64,000 nucleotides of DNA from Lojkania enalia (Eukaryota; Ascomycota; Dothideomycetes; Pleosporales). The position numbers and the translations under genes were made by a program. The stretch covers positions 20,055 through 84,054 of the forward strand of contig ML986754.1 in the NCBI GenBank assembly GCA_010094045.1, given 5' to 3'. The notes beneath the pieces were generated by a model. It was not told where the DNA came from and searched no databases. It was given only the letters and a program-made list of their open reading frames with translations. Shown here piece after piece: positions 1 through 10,743 of this stretch (position 1 is its first letter; every line of letters starts with the position of its first letter).

Positions 1-3000
1 CTATTAAATAAATAATTCGGCTATTCCCTATACGTTAATTATATAATAGTAGGAAATAGATATTGCTTATTTAGATAGGCGATTAATTACTACTATAATC
101 TAATTATATCTAGACTTATCTATAGGAAAATTTTTAAAGTTAATATATAGGTACTATATTAGTTAATTTAGTATAAGAAGTAGGTAGATAAAACTTAAGG
201 TTTAGGTTTATATTAGATAAGCTTTATAGTATAGAATACAATTCTATATATATCGTTTATAAATAACCTCTATACCCTTCTAGTAGTACTTCTAAAATAG
301 TAACTAATAGGTTTTAGTAGCGTTTAGGTATATAGAGGATATTTAGTTGTAAACCTCTTATATAAGCTATATATAAAGGCCTAAATCTAATAGAATATAT
401 AAGCGATTATTGTAGAAGAGTAGTCTATTCTCTATCTAATACTTATAGAGTAAAAGGGTACGTTCCTACGTAAAGGAGACTCGATTTTCTTATAGTAATA
501 CGTTAATTAACTCTAGAGAGTCTAGTAATATAACCTATTTCTAGCCTTTAATAACATTTAATATAGCCGCTTAAGTTATTATTTAGATAATATAGAACTA
601 GACTAATTCGGTATTAATTCGGGGGTAAAGTTAATACGGTTTAAGTAGGACTTTTAACTAGTTGTTAGTTTAAGCTACTTTTAAGTTTTCTATATCTACT
701 TTAGTATTATTCTTACCTAGAATGTACTTAATTTAGAACTAATACTAAGCTAATTTTTTAGTCTAATAAACTTAATAAATATTAAGTACCTTTATAGTTA
801 TAAAATATTTAAGTAAGCAATAATTGGTATATACTAGAGTTCTAGTAGCTACTAAAGTAAGTTCTACCCTCTATTACTTAAACACAGTAACAATTGCGAA
901 CAGTTTCTTATTATAAATCTTCTAGTTTAGTTCTAAACCGGATAGAACTTTACTATAGAATACTATAGGGTACTATTTTCTATTAGAATATTTCTATAAT
1001 AGTACTCCTATAACTACTCTATTAAAAGTATTAGTTTCCATTTTTATTTCTAATATAGGGTTAAAGTAGTAGAATATAGGTATACTTAATAGGGCTAACT
1101 TTAATTTCTTAAAGGTAATATTACATTCTAAAGTCTATATAAAAGAGATTATAAGGCTCTATAGTACAATAATTAGCTTTACAACACGCGAGAATTCCGG
1201 TATAAACTATTAATAGAATCTAGTAAAACCTAAGAAGGATTTTACACCTATTATAGTAGTAGGTAGCTACTAGTTATATAGTACTTCTACCTTCTTTAGG
1301 TTAACCTTAAGGCCTTTATTTAATAGAATATAGCTAAAGTATTTAGTTCGGGTAATATAAAATTCGCTCTTCTTAATATTAACTTATAACCCTACTTAAT
1401 ATAATCTCTTAAGAACTTTCTTAATATAGATAGTATATATTACCTCGTCTTTAGAGTAGATAAGGATATCGTCTAGGTAAGTAATATAGAAGTTATCTAG
1501 ATAGTTAATTAGTATATTATTTATATAGTACTAGTAAATTACTAGGCTATTATATAATCTAAAAGATAGAACTTTATACTTATAGATTCTATATTAAGTT
1601 TAAAAGGTAGTATATTTCTTAGAATTAGAATCTATTCTAATCTTATTAAAGGTTGTATAAATATTAAACTTAGTAAAGATTACTACTTTAGTAGGCCTAG
1701 ATAAGAGTTTATCTATATATAGTATCGGATATATATTCTTATAGATAAGAGTATTAAGTTTATAATAATCTACATAGATATATAGGTTACTATTAAGTTT
1801 ATAGATATAAAGAATTAGAAATATAAAAGAGTTCTAACTCTACTTAATATATCTATACTATAGATTATCTATAATATACTTTTTAGTTACTTCTAGCTTC
1901 TTAATATTCTACTTATATAATAGGCTATAACTATTAGGAAGGAGTTTTATAAAGATAATTTTATAATTATAAGAGTAGTATTCTAGTAATTAATAAGCTA
2001 TAGTTTTACTAAATATATTTTAATATTTATAGTATTTAAATAGTAATTAAAGATTTACTAGTACTTTATTTTTAGCCTCGTCTTCTAGCTCTAGGACTTA
2101 TTTATCTTTAATCAGCCGCTCGATTTCGTATAGAGATATAGAGAAAAACTCGTTCTCTTTCCTCTTTATATTAAAGTAGAAAGTATTAGCTAAGATAAGA
2201 GTAATAATAGAAGAATAGACTTTCTTTAGATTGGGTTTAGACTTTATTATATATAGGTATATAGGAGCTTTAAGCTTGTTTAAATTATAGGCTATAAAAG
2301 ACTAATATAGTTTTAATAGTCTTAGTAGACTTTTAATATAATAGATAGTCAGACTATAAAACTACTAATACCAGTCCTTTTCTTATAGAGCGTTACATCG
2401 CCGGATATTTAGCTCTACCTCCTTATCGTATACTAGCTAAGTTAATTATATAAGAAGAGGAGGTAAAGGATTATAAGTAGTAGGATACTTAGAGGGCTAT
2501 AAGATCCGATTCTTATCCGTATCTAGCTAGAGTTGAAAATAATATAACTATTTAATACTAATAATATAATTCTAAGTACCTAGATCTATAATAATAAATA
2601 GGTAGTTTTAAATAGTTCTTCTATTAATTCGCAGATATAAGTAGATATACTAATTAACTAGAGTTTAAATTTAGTCCTAAAAACCTTTAATAGTAATTTT
2701 AAAGGGTAAGCGCTATATCGATATATATAAGACTTAGAAGAGTAATCTAGCTACCGTAGAATTAAGAAATAGGAAGCCTTAAGCGCCTATATTAATAAGA
2801 GCGTTTAATTATATACTAACGTCTTTTAAATATAGAATAGTAGGAATTTAGAAGTACCTTTCTCTAAATAAATACGATAAATTAATATTTAATAAGTTGT
2901 ATTTATTTAAGCTTAAAATAGAGAGTTTTCTTAAGTGTCTCTATTTCCCACCTGAGAACTATCTAGGTAGTACTTATTTACGTCTAGAAACTCTTCTTCC

Positions 3001-4400
3001 TTAATCTACTTTTATTTAACCTCTATCTCTTATATTTTAAAAACTATATATTTATTCGCGAAGTATTCTAGTTTACTATAATTATAGTAATTACCTAGAG
3101 TTGTATACCTTTTAAATATAAGAATCTTACTAGGTTATTAGAGAGCAATTATAGTAGAATAAAATATTAATACTAGGGTAGATCGGGGTAGTATTAGATT
3201 ATAGATTATTTTAGATAAACTCTTAAAAACCTTCTAGTACTAATTCGAATTTATTTTAGCTACAACCTATAGGTTAACAGTTCGTTCTAGAAGATTAGGA
3301 ATACTTCTTCTTTCTATATTATAGGCTGTTAAGTAGACGACTATAATATTAAAGAAGCCTTTCTATATAAATTTAAAGCTAAGGTTTAGTATCCTTAAGT
3401 TAGAGAGAATTTTATCTTATAGGTAGAAGAACTACTTAGATTAGGATATAGATCCTCTAATAGCTATACTAATAAAGCGAGCTTTAAAAGTTAGAAACGC
3501 TTCTCTCTTATTTATTTTTAGGACCTAAAACGTCTGTTACACCTCTATCTCTTTATTATCTATAATAAAATATAATTGTAGAAGCAAAATTATTTCTTCT
3601 ATATTCTTAAACCGATACTAGTCTAATTTAACTAGATATTTTAGCTCTAGATACTCTTTTATAGTACTAGAAGTATATTCTTATACTAATACTATATATA
3701 TACGCTTTATCTAATAGTAATTTATATTAATTTCGAGTCGGTCTAAGATTAAAGCTTACTATTATTTAAATATCGGTTTACTACTATCTATAAGGCTTTT
3801 AATCTTAGGCGTATATTTAGTAAGGTAGGCTTAAAGGGGCTTAGAGGTAGCTAAAAGGTTTCTTACTAGAGAAGTTGTAAAAGTTTCTTAATATATTATC
3901 GGTTCTGATTTAGTAGTTTATAGAGGTTAATTAGAACTAATAGTTCTCTATTATATTAAGCGTGCGATCTCCTCTTATAAAATTGCGATTTATTTCTTAA
4001 GAGTTAGTTTACTCTAATTTCCCTCTAAATTAGATAGGTTTTTTAATATAGGCTTTATAGAGAGGGGTCTATTTATTATAGGGCCCCCTATAAGAGGTAA
4101 TAGTTGTTCTATACGCGTAGATAGAAGTTTACTCTTACTATAACTTATATATATATCGGTTCTAGTATAGAAATTAGAAGGTAAATTATAGTTAGATATT
4201 AGCGGTTACCTCTAATTCTAATAGGTTATTAGTAGTCTCTAAATTTCTACCTAGATATACTCTACGCGGCTTTTCTAAAGGTAATCTTAATCGTAGAAGA
4301 TAGGAAGTTCTAAACCTAAAAACTTTAGTTAAGAAAAAGTTTTTAAGATCCTATCTAGGTAATTAAATAATTTAATATAAAAGTATATAAGTATTATAAT
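1..4400 (-). pseudogene. G1a gag-pol remains (zinc knuckle, RT, RNase H)
   Basis: Minus-strand polyprotein remains. A gag CCHC knuckle (reading like NYxNYSKLxYFANKY, with Cys and His codons mutated) lies near 3055-3100. The RT palm motif reads YLDDILIYS on the minus strand near 1455-1485, here with both Asp codons intact. The RNase H stretch (HxxAFYxKxL...YTDxRxLEYF pattern) lies near 780-1060. Many TAA/TAG codons interrupt all of it. The order gag, RT, RNase H read right to left agrees with the LTR position. The integrase is only partly inside the window. Confidence 0.88.
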
Positions 4401-4505
4401 CTAAACTAAATTAGGTATATTTTAAACTTAGATATAGTTAAATAAATAATTGATACAATATTATTAAAGAGGCTATTATTAGTAGTATTAAGTTCTTCTA
4501 TATAA

Positions 4506-4784
4506 TATAATAGTATAGGTAAGATAATAGGTCCGAATATAGTACGAATCTACTTAGAGGTATATAAGAGTATATAGGGGTTTAGGGACCTAAGAATTCT
4601 ATTAGCATCTATAGACCTTATACGAAAGAATATAGAAGAACTACTAAGCTACTTATAAGGGAGTATACAACTATATATAGATGGGAAAAGGAGCGGAACT
4701 AGAGGTAGGATAAGATAAGCGAAAAGCTTTAGGATAAGATTATATATAAAGCTTTTCGTAGAACGATTTCTTTATATTATTATA
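4506..4784 (-). repeat. G1a 5' LTR (279 bp)
   Basis: Matches the LTRs at 15524-15802, 19580-19839 and 26394-26653. On the plus strand it begins TATAATAG and ends ATTATTATA, which are RIPed forms of TG...CA ends. It is the 279-bp form, keeping the 19 bp between two AAAGCTTT repeats that the G1b LTRs lack. Confidence 0.93.
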
Positions 4785-5302
4785 AAGCGCAGTATAAGCT
4801 AGATTAGTATATATTAGTTTAGGAACTTTATTAAACGTACTTCTAAGTTTAAAATACGTTTAAATTAGTTTTATAATTGCTAGAAAACTTTATACGAAGA
4901 TTTTAAGATAATTAAAGGCTAGTTTAAACTTATATAGTATATTAAGAAGAAGTATAGTATTATAGATAAGGATATATATAATTTTAACAAATCTAGCTTT
5001 TAAATAAGTAGTATCTTATTATAACTAGTTATTATAAATATAGAGAGATATAATTAACTAAAAGTAATTTAATTAGATAATTATAAATAGATTTTAGTAA
5101 TTTAGGAGATTAATACTACTAGCTAAATACTCCTACCCTTTATTATTATTACTAGCTACTACTATCTCTCTATTTAGTACGAAGGCGATAATATATCTAA
5201 GAATTAGGCTATTACAGTTAGTAAGAACGGCTAGATAATAAATAAACTCGGTATTAAATAGTTAAAATACTTTTATAGATATATAAAAGATTATATAGTA
5301 GA
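4785..5302 (+). mobile_element. P2a: pogo-like transposon fragment
   Basis: About 500 bp aligning with 56345-56860 of P2c in the same orientation. It covers the end of the helix-turn-helix region and the first part of the DDE transposase core (the YNFN motif, where YNFD is expected, lies near 4980). The left side is interrupted by G1a and the right side is truncated near 5302, where similarity to P2 stops without a terminal repeat. It is a remnant, with no intact frame. Confidence 0.85.
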
Positions 5303-5554
5303 TTAGACTAGTAAATAGAGTATATAATATCTTACCTAAGTTAAGGTTAGATTTAGAGTTTTTAGTACTAGGGTTAAAGTTAAGGTAAAGTTCTTAATAC
5401 TAGAGTATAGGTTAGATAGGAGTTTTTAGTATTAAAGTTAAAGTTAGAGTAGAGTTTTTAGTACTAAGGTATAAGATTAAGATAGAGATACTCTATAAGA
5501 TTCCTCTATAATTATAGGAAATAATTATATATTATATATTTATTATATATTATA
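5303..5554. other. AT-rich interval with no recognisable element except a minisatellite
   Basis: This is one of the few stretches that does not match another part of the window. It holds the 32-bp tandem repeat at 5358-5485, followed by almost pure A/T (about 5515-5554). No gene or element end is visible. It may be the end of an element not otherwise present here, or a deletion scar. Confidence 0.6.
5358..5485. repeat. Minisatellite, 4 units of exactly 32 bp
   Basis: Units start at 5358, 5390, 5422 and 5454 and share the core GTTTTTAGTACTA (GTTCTTAATACTA in unit 2), followed by a purine-rich half such as GGTTAAAGTTA. A weaker partial unit may precede it (about 5340-5357). Units differ by several transitions. 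No other copy was noticed in the window. Confidence 0.8.
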
Positions 5555-6844
5555 ATATATTCTACTATTAAAGCAGCCAAACTATTAAAGCGGCTACTTT
5601 TTCTTAGCGTAATAAACACTATATATAAAAAGTTAATTTACTTAATACTAATAAGAGATTTTATATATAATATACTTTTATCTAATTTAGAATTTTCCCT
5701 ACTATCCTTTTAGCACGTATAAGCGTTATGTCCAGCCTTACTATAGTTACTATAGTAGCGTTAAGCTAGTTGAGCCCTTTCTTAAGTATCAGTACTACGA
5801 GTCTTCTTAAAGGGCTAAGAGCCTATAAATACTTTAGCAGCTACATATAAAGATCCCTCGCTATATAATACTATACTACTATACTAAATATACTTTCTTT
5901 TACGCGTTTTACGCTTAGTTACTTCTTCTAATTACCTTTTAAGCTTAGAGTTGCGAGCTTAAAGAAGTATATTCTAATATAGTATTAACTTAGCACCTTT
6001 TATAAGCTNNNNNNNNNNTTCTTAGAAACTAAAATTTTCTAATTATATAGTATACCTACTTCTTTATACTATATAGAGATATAGACGCGTTCTTTATAGA
6101 TAATAAATAGTAGGGTCGTGTATATACTAGCGTAGATACTTTAGATAATTATAACCTATTTATAATCGTCTAACTATATAAGAGTAGGCCTTATATAATA
6201 TTTTAAACCTATAATAATCTTTATAGTATTAATAATACCTATCTAAAAGCCTATCTTATTAAAGTTGTAGATATTATTATTATATATACTATATTTTATA
6301 ATTATATCCTATATTAGTTTAAACTATACGTTAATAACCTCTAGATTCTCTTATTTTATTCTTTAGCAATCTTTTACTTAATTAAAGGCTATTTTAAGCT
6401 TATCTATATATACTATAAATTATTTAAACTAATTCTTTTCTATAGATATTTTACTATATATACCTAATAGTTTATCTACTATATCTACTATCTTATATAG
6501 CTGGGGTGTAAATCCTTATAAATTAAGGTTAAGAATATATTATATAATTGTTTATTCTTTAGTTATTATAAGCTTCTAGTAATTTAGTTATATATAAGGG
6601 CGAAACGCGATTTTATAAAGTTAAGTAGAGAGTTATTAATATTATATATTAAAAGTTATAGTAGTATATCGTACGCTCTTAAATTAGCCTAATTTATATA
6701 CCTGTAAAGTAAGCTCAATTCTACCTTCTTATTAAATTAATAGAAGGTTATATTATAGATTTATTATAGTTTATACATAGTATTTATAATACTAAGAAAA
6801 AGTAGCTACTTTAATAGTTTAGCCGCTTTAATAGTAGAATATAT
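5555..6844 (-). mobile_element. P3a: pogo-like transposon, broken by an assembly gap
   Basis: Both ends carry the P3 terminal repeat (ATATTCTACTATTAAAGC at the left; its inverse at 6815-6844). The zinc-knuckle end of the transposase lies at the left, so the gene runs on the minus strand. Compared with the uninterrupted part of P3c, sequence corresponding to about 18435-19006 is missing, exactly where ten Ns stand. The base pairs flanking the ends are TA on the left and CA on the right, not a clean duplication. The two halves may therefore belong to different copies. Confidence 0.8.
6009..6018. other. Assembly gap (10 N)
   Basis: Ten Ns inside a P3 element. By alignment with P3c and P3b, at least about 570 bp is missing; the run length is therefore not a measured size. 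Confidence 0.97.
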
Positions 6845-6912
6845 CAGTTAATAATTATTATAATTAAGTCGTTCGAATCTTAGTAGGGTAATAACTCGCT
6901 TGTAAACTATGT
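6845..6912 (+). mobile_element. P6b: terminal fragment of a P6 transposon
   Basis: Matches the right end of P6a (about 44848-44929), including the stretch AAGTCGTTCGAATCTTAGTA and the final AAACTATGT, followed by TA. A 15-bp piece of the terminal repeat present in P6a (around 44902-44916) is missing here. The rest of the element is absent from the left side. It joins P3d at 6913 through a TA, the expected target for this family. Confidence 0.75.
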
Positions 6913-7597
6913 TATATAAGGTAGTAGATATAGTAGATAAACTATTAGGCGTATATAGTAGAATACTTATATAAAATAATTAGTATAAATAATTTATAGC
7001 GCGTATAAACGAGTTTAAAACAGCTTTTAATTAAGTAAAGAATTATTAAAGAATAAAATAAGAGAATTTAGAGTTTATTAATTTATAGTTTAAGCTTGTA
7101 TAGGATATAATTATAAAATATAGTATATATAATAATAATATTAACAATTTTAATAAGATAGAGTTTTAGATAGGTATTATTAGTACTATAAAAGTAATTA
7201 CAGGTTTAAAATATTATATAAAGCTTACTCTTATATAGTTAAACAATTATAAATAGATTATAGTTATTTAAAGTATCTACGCTATTATATACGCGCTTTT
7301 TTAAACTTATAACTCTAAGTTTAAAAGGTAATTAGAAGAGGTAACTAAATATAAAATATATAAAAGAAAGTATATTTAATATAGTAGTAGAGTATTATAT
7401 AGTAAGAGATCTTTATATATAGCTGCTAAAGTATTTATAAACTCTTAGCCCTTTAAAAAGACTCGTAGTACTAATATTTAAGAAAGAGCTTAACCAGCCT
7501 AATACTACTATAGTAACTATAGTAATACTAGATATAACGCTTATATATGCTAAAAGGATAGTAGAGAAAATTCTAAATTAGATATAAGTATATTATA

Positions 7598-9442
7598 ATA
7601 TATTCTACTATTAAAGCAGCTAAACTATTAAAGCGGCCACTTTTTCTTAGCATTATAAATACTACGTACAAACTATAATAAATCTATAATACAACCTTCT
7701 ATTAATTTAATAAGAAGGTAGAATTGACCTTATCTTATAGGCGTATAAATTAGGCTAATTTAAGAGCGTATAACGCGCTGCTATAGCTTTTAATATATAA
7801 TATTAATAACTCTCTACTCGACTTTATAGAATCGCGTTGCACTCTTGTATATAACTAAATTACTAGAAGCTTATAGTAACTAAAGAATAAATAATCGTAT
7901 AATATATTCTTAACCTTAATTTAAAAGAATTTACGCTCTAGTTATATAAGGTAGTAGATATAGCAGATAAACTATTAGACGTACATAATAGAATACTTAT
8001 AAGAAAGAATTAGCTTAAACGGTTTATAGCGCGTATAAATAAGCTTAAAATAGCTTTTAATTAAGTAAAGGATTACTAAAGAATAAAATAAGAGAATCTA
8101 AAAGTTATTAATATATAGTTTAAGCTGGTATAAGATTTAATTGTAAAATATAGTATATATAATAATAATATCTACAACTTTAATAAGATAAGCTTTTAAA
8201 TAGATATTATTAGTATTATAAAGGTTGTTATAGGTTTAGAATATTATATAAGGCCTACTCTTATATAGTTAGATAATTATAAGTAGGTTATAATTATTTA
8301 GAGTATCTATACTACTATATATATAACCCTACTATTTATTATCTATAAAAGATATATCTATATCTCTATATAATATAAAGAAGTAGGTATACTATATAAT
8401 TAGAAAATTTCAGTTTCTAAGAACGGCTGGATAAATAATATACTTAGTCTTAAATAGCTAAAGTACTTTAATAAGTATATAAAGATACGTTAGGTAGAAT
8501 TATATAGGCTACTTATTTTAGATAGCTATAAAAGCTACCTTAACTAGGAATTTAAAGATTACTATCTTATACGAACGATCCTAATACTTTATATACCTTC
8601 TTATTTATTATATATACTTCAGCGTCTTAATATAGTTTACTTTTTACTATTAAAGCTAAAGTACTTATAATATATATAAGACTTAACACGCTAATACATC
8701 TACTATATTAATAAAAAAAGGCTTTCTTCTAGCCTTTAAGGACGTGTTTTTTAATGTATTTATATATAAGAACTATTAAAAGGCCTTTAAGGTAATAGAA
8801 ATTATTCTTCTAAATACGTAGGTTATATTAAATTACTTTAATATATAATTGCGTACTCTACTAGAACTACTTTTATAAGAAGACTTTTAATAGTCTAAAA
8901 CTCTAAGTAATATATATAAATTTAGTTTACAATTAATACTTATATAAAAGTTCTTTAAATAATTGCTAAAAGAGGTATAAGAAAGATTCTTACAGTTTAT
9001 AAAAGGTGTTAAGTTAATGCTACATTAGAATATACTTCTTTAAACTTACAACTTTAAGCTTAAAAGGTAATTAGAAGAAATAACTAAGCGTAAAATATAT
9101 AAAAGAAAGTATATTTAGTATAATAATATAGTATTATAGAGCGAGGGATCTTTATATATAGCTGCTAAAGTATCTATAAGCTCTTAGCTCTTTAAGAAAA
9201 CTTATAGTACTAATACTTAAGAAAGGGCCCAACCAGCTTAATACTATAATAGTAACTGTAGTAAGACTAGATATAACACTTATACGTGCTAAAAGGATAG
9301 TAGGGAATATTCTAAATTAGATAAAAGTATATTATATATAGGATCTCTTAATAGTATTAAATAAATTAACTTTTCGTATATAGAGTTCGTTATACTAAGA
9401 AAAAGTAGCCGCTTTAATGGGATAGCCGCTTCGATGGTAGAG
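7598..9442 (+). mobile_element. P3b: near full-length P3 pogo-like transposon (1.85 kb)
   Basis: Left terminal repeat at 7598 (ATATATTCTAC, then boxes AAAGCAGC and AAAGCGGC 17 bp apart); right inverted copy at about 9395-9442, its outermost bases altered. TA precedes the left end (7596-7597). The plus strand encodes a transposase. It is inserted in another copy of its own family (P3d), which is why two P3 right ends stand within about 110 bp. Confidence 0.88.
7900..9330 (+). pseudogene. P3b DDE transposase, RIPed
   Basis: Pogo/Fot1-type transposase remains. A YNFNKI motif (from YNFDE) lies near 8170-8190. The second catalytic motif LILDSYKSY is at about 8505-8540 with its Asp intact. The LQxLxxxYFxxLK motif (usually LQPLDVG.F.PLK) is near 8615-8660 with Asp changed to Asn. 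A CCHC knuckle with the spacing of CxNCSKxxxNxxTC is near 9250-9295. At least one frameshift and many TAA/TAG codons are present. The family normally cuts and pastes the element at TA. Confidence 0.82.
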
Positions 9443-10743
9443 AATCTTTTATTAGAATTAAGTAAATTAACTTTTTATATATAGTATTTATTATAATAAG
9501 AAAAAGTAGCCGTTTTAATAGGGTAGCTACTTTAATAGTAGAATATGTTAATTATAGAAATTGTTAATGAAGAATACTTAAATAATAATCTAATTTAAAA
9601 TATTTTAAAGTTATTAAAAGAAGTCTATTAATTTAAACTTCTAACTCTAGTTAATTATAAAAAGTATAATAATTAACTATACTACTAAGATTAACTTATA
9701 GTATTAAACTATAATAAATTAAAGTTTAAGCTATTATAAGCTATCTATAATTTACTATCTAGTAGATATTATAGTTAAGAAAAGATTTTAGAACTATTCT
9801 AGCGTAAATACTATTAGTTAAGAATATTTAACTTAGTATAATAATATATAGACTATTATTATATATACTAAAGAAATAAGACTTTTAGAGAGAAGTATTA
9901 TAAATTACTAGAACTATAATCTATATTTAAATAAAAGTTTTAAAATATTTCTATAGATTTTATAACTAATATATTAGAATCTAAAGATTATACGAATATT
10001 ATAATAGTAGTTAATAAGCTTAATAAGTATAGACATCTAATATTATACGTAAGAATCGAAGCCTCTAATATTATTTAACTATTCTACTATAATATATAAT
10101 TATATTCGATTATAAAATATAATTTATTTTAATCTTCTATTAAGAGTTTTATAGACTACTATAGACTAATATATATATATTAACTAGCTTTTATTTAGAA
10201 ACTAATAGTTAGTTAGAGAACGCTAATATAGTAATAGAATGAATTCTCTAAGCCTATACTAACTATAAATAAGATAACTAGGTTAAATAGCTACTAATAA
10301 TGTAGTTTAAAGTAAATAATATAGTATCTAAATTAATAAAAATCTCTCTATTTCTAGTATACTTTAACTAGTACTTTTAAATAGATTTTAAACCGCTTAT
10401 AGAAATCTATTAACCGCTAAAATAGTCCCTAATAGCCTAGAAAGCTAATAGACTAGTTAATAAGATAAAAAATATTATAGAGTATATTAAAGAAAAACTT
10501 ACCTAAATATAAGCGTTTTAATAAAAGTATACTAACTATAAGCGTATACTAACCCCTAACTACTAGATTAGTAATCTAGTCTAGCTAGATACTAGGAATA
10601 TATATATTTAAAGACTGTTAAAGAAATTTAACTAGAAGAATATAAATTCTTATAAAGTTATTATAAAAGTATTCTTATATATTTAAAAACTTAAACTACT
10701 TAAATTAGCTAAAATATATCTTATATTCTATATATTACTATTA

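Larger units (their letters stand above)
1..4784 (-). mobile_element. G1a: Ty3/gypsy chromovirus, 5' two thirds, RIPed
   Basis: Part of an LTR retrotransposon read on the minus strand, so its 5' LTR is on the right (4506-4784). The left window edge cuts it: position 1 corresponds to about 21875 in the complete copy G1b, so the chromodomain end and the 3' LTR lie outside. It aligns base for base with G1b (21875-26653), differing mainly by C/T and G/A changes. The bases just after the LTR (AAGCG, 4785-4789) match the P2 sequence that follows; the other copy of this target duplication would be outside the window. All reading frames are broken by TAA/TAG, so the element is dead. Confidence 0.93.
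6915..9548 (+). mobile_element. P3d: pogo-like transposon interrupted by another P3
   Basis: Two blocks of one element: 6915-7597 and about 9443-9548. The first aligns with 7941-8325 and 9040-9345 of P3b (its middle part is deleted) and ends with the C-terminal zinc-knuckle region. The second supplies the last 100 bp and the right terminal repeat, ending GTAGAATATGT before a TA at 9549. The 5' part of the element is missing: it should lie left of 6915 but P6b is there. P3b sits between the blocks. Confidence 0.82.

Noticed and set aside
4785..5302. Separate new element next to G1a
   Set aside because: It aligns with P2c 56345-56860, and the AAGCG at its left edge is the G1a target duplication.
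9395..9548. Tandem satellite of pogo ends
   Set aside because: The doubled end is explained by one P3 inserted within another (P3b in P3d), not by a tandem array.
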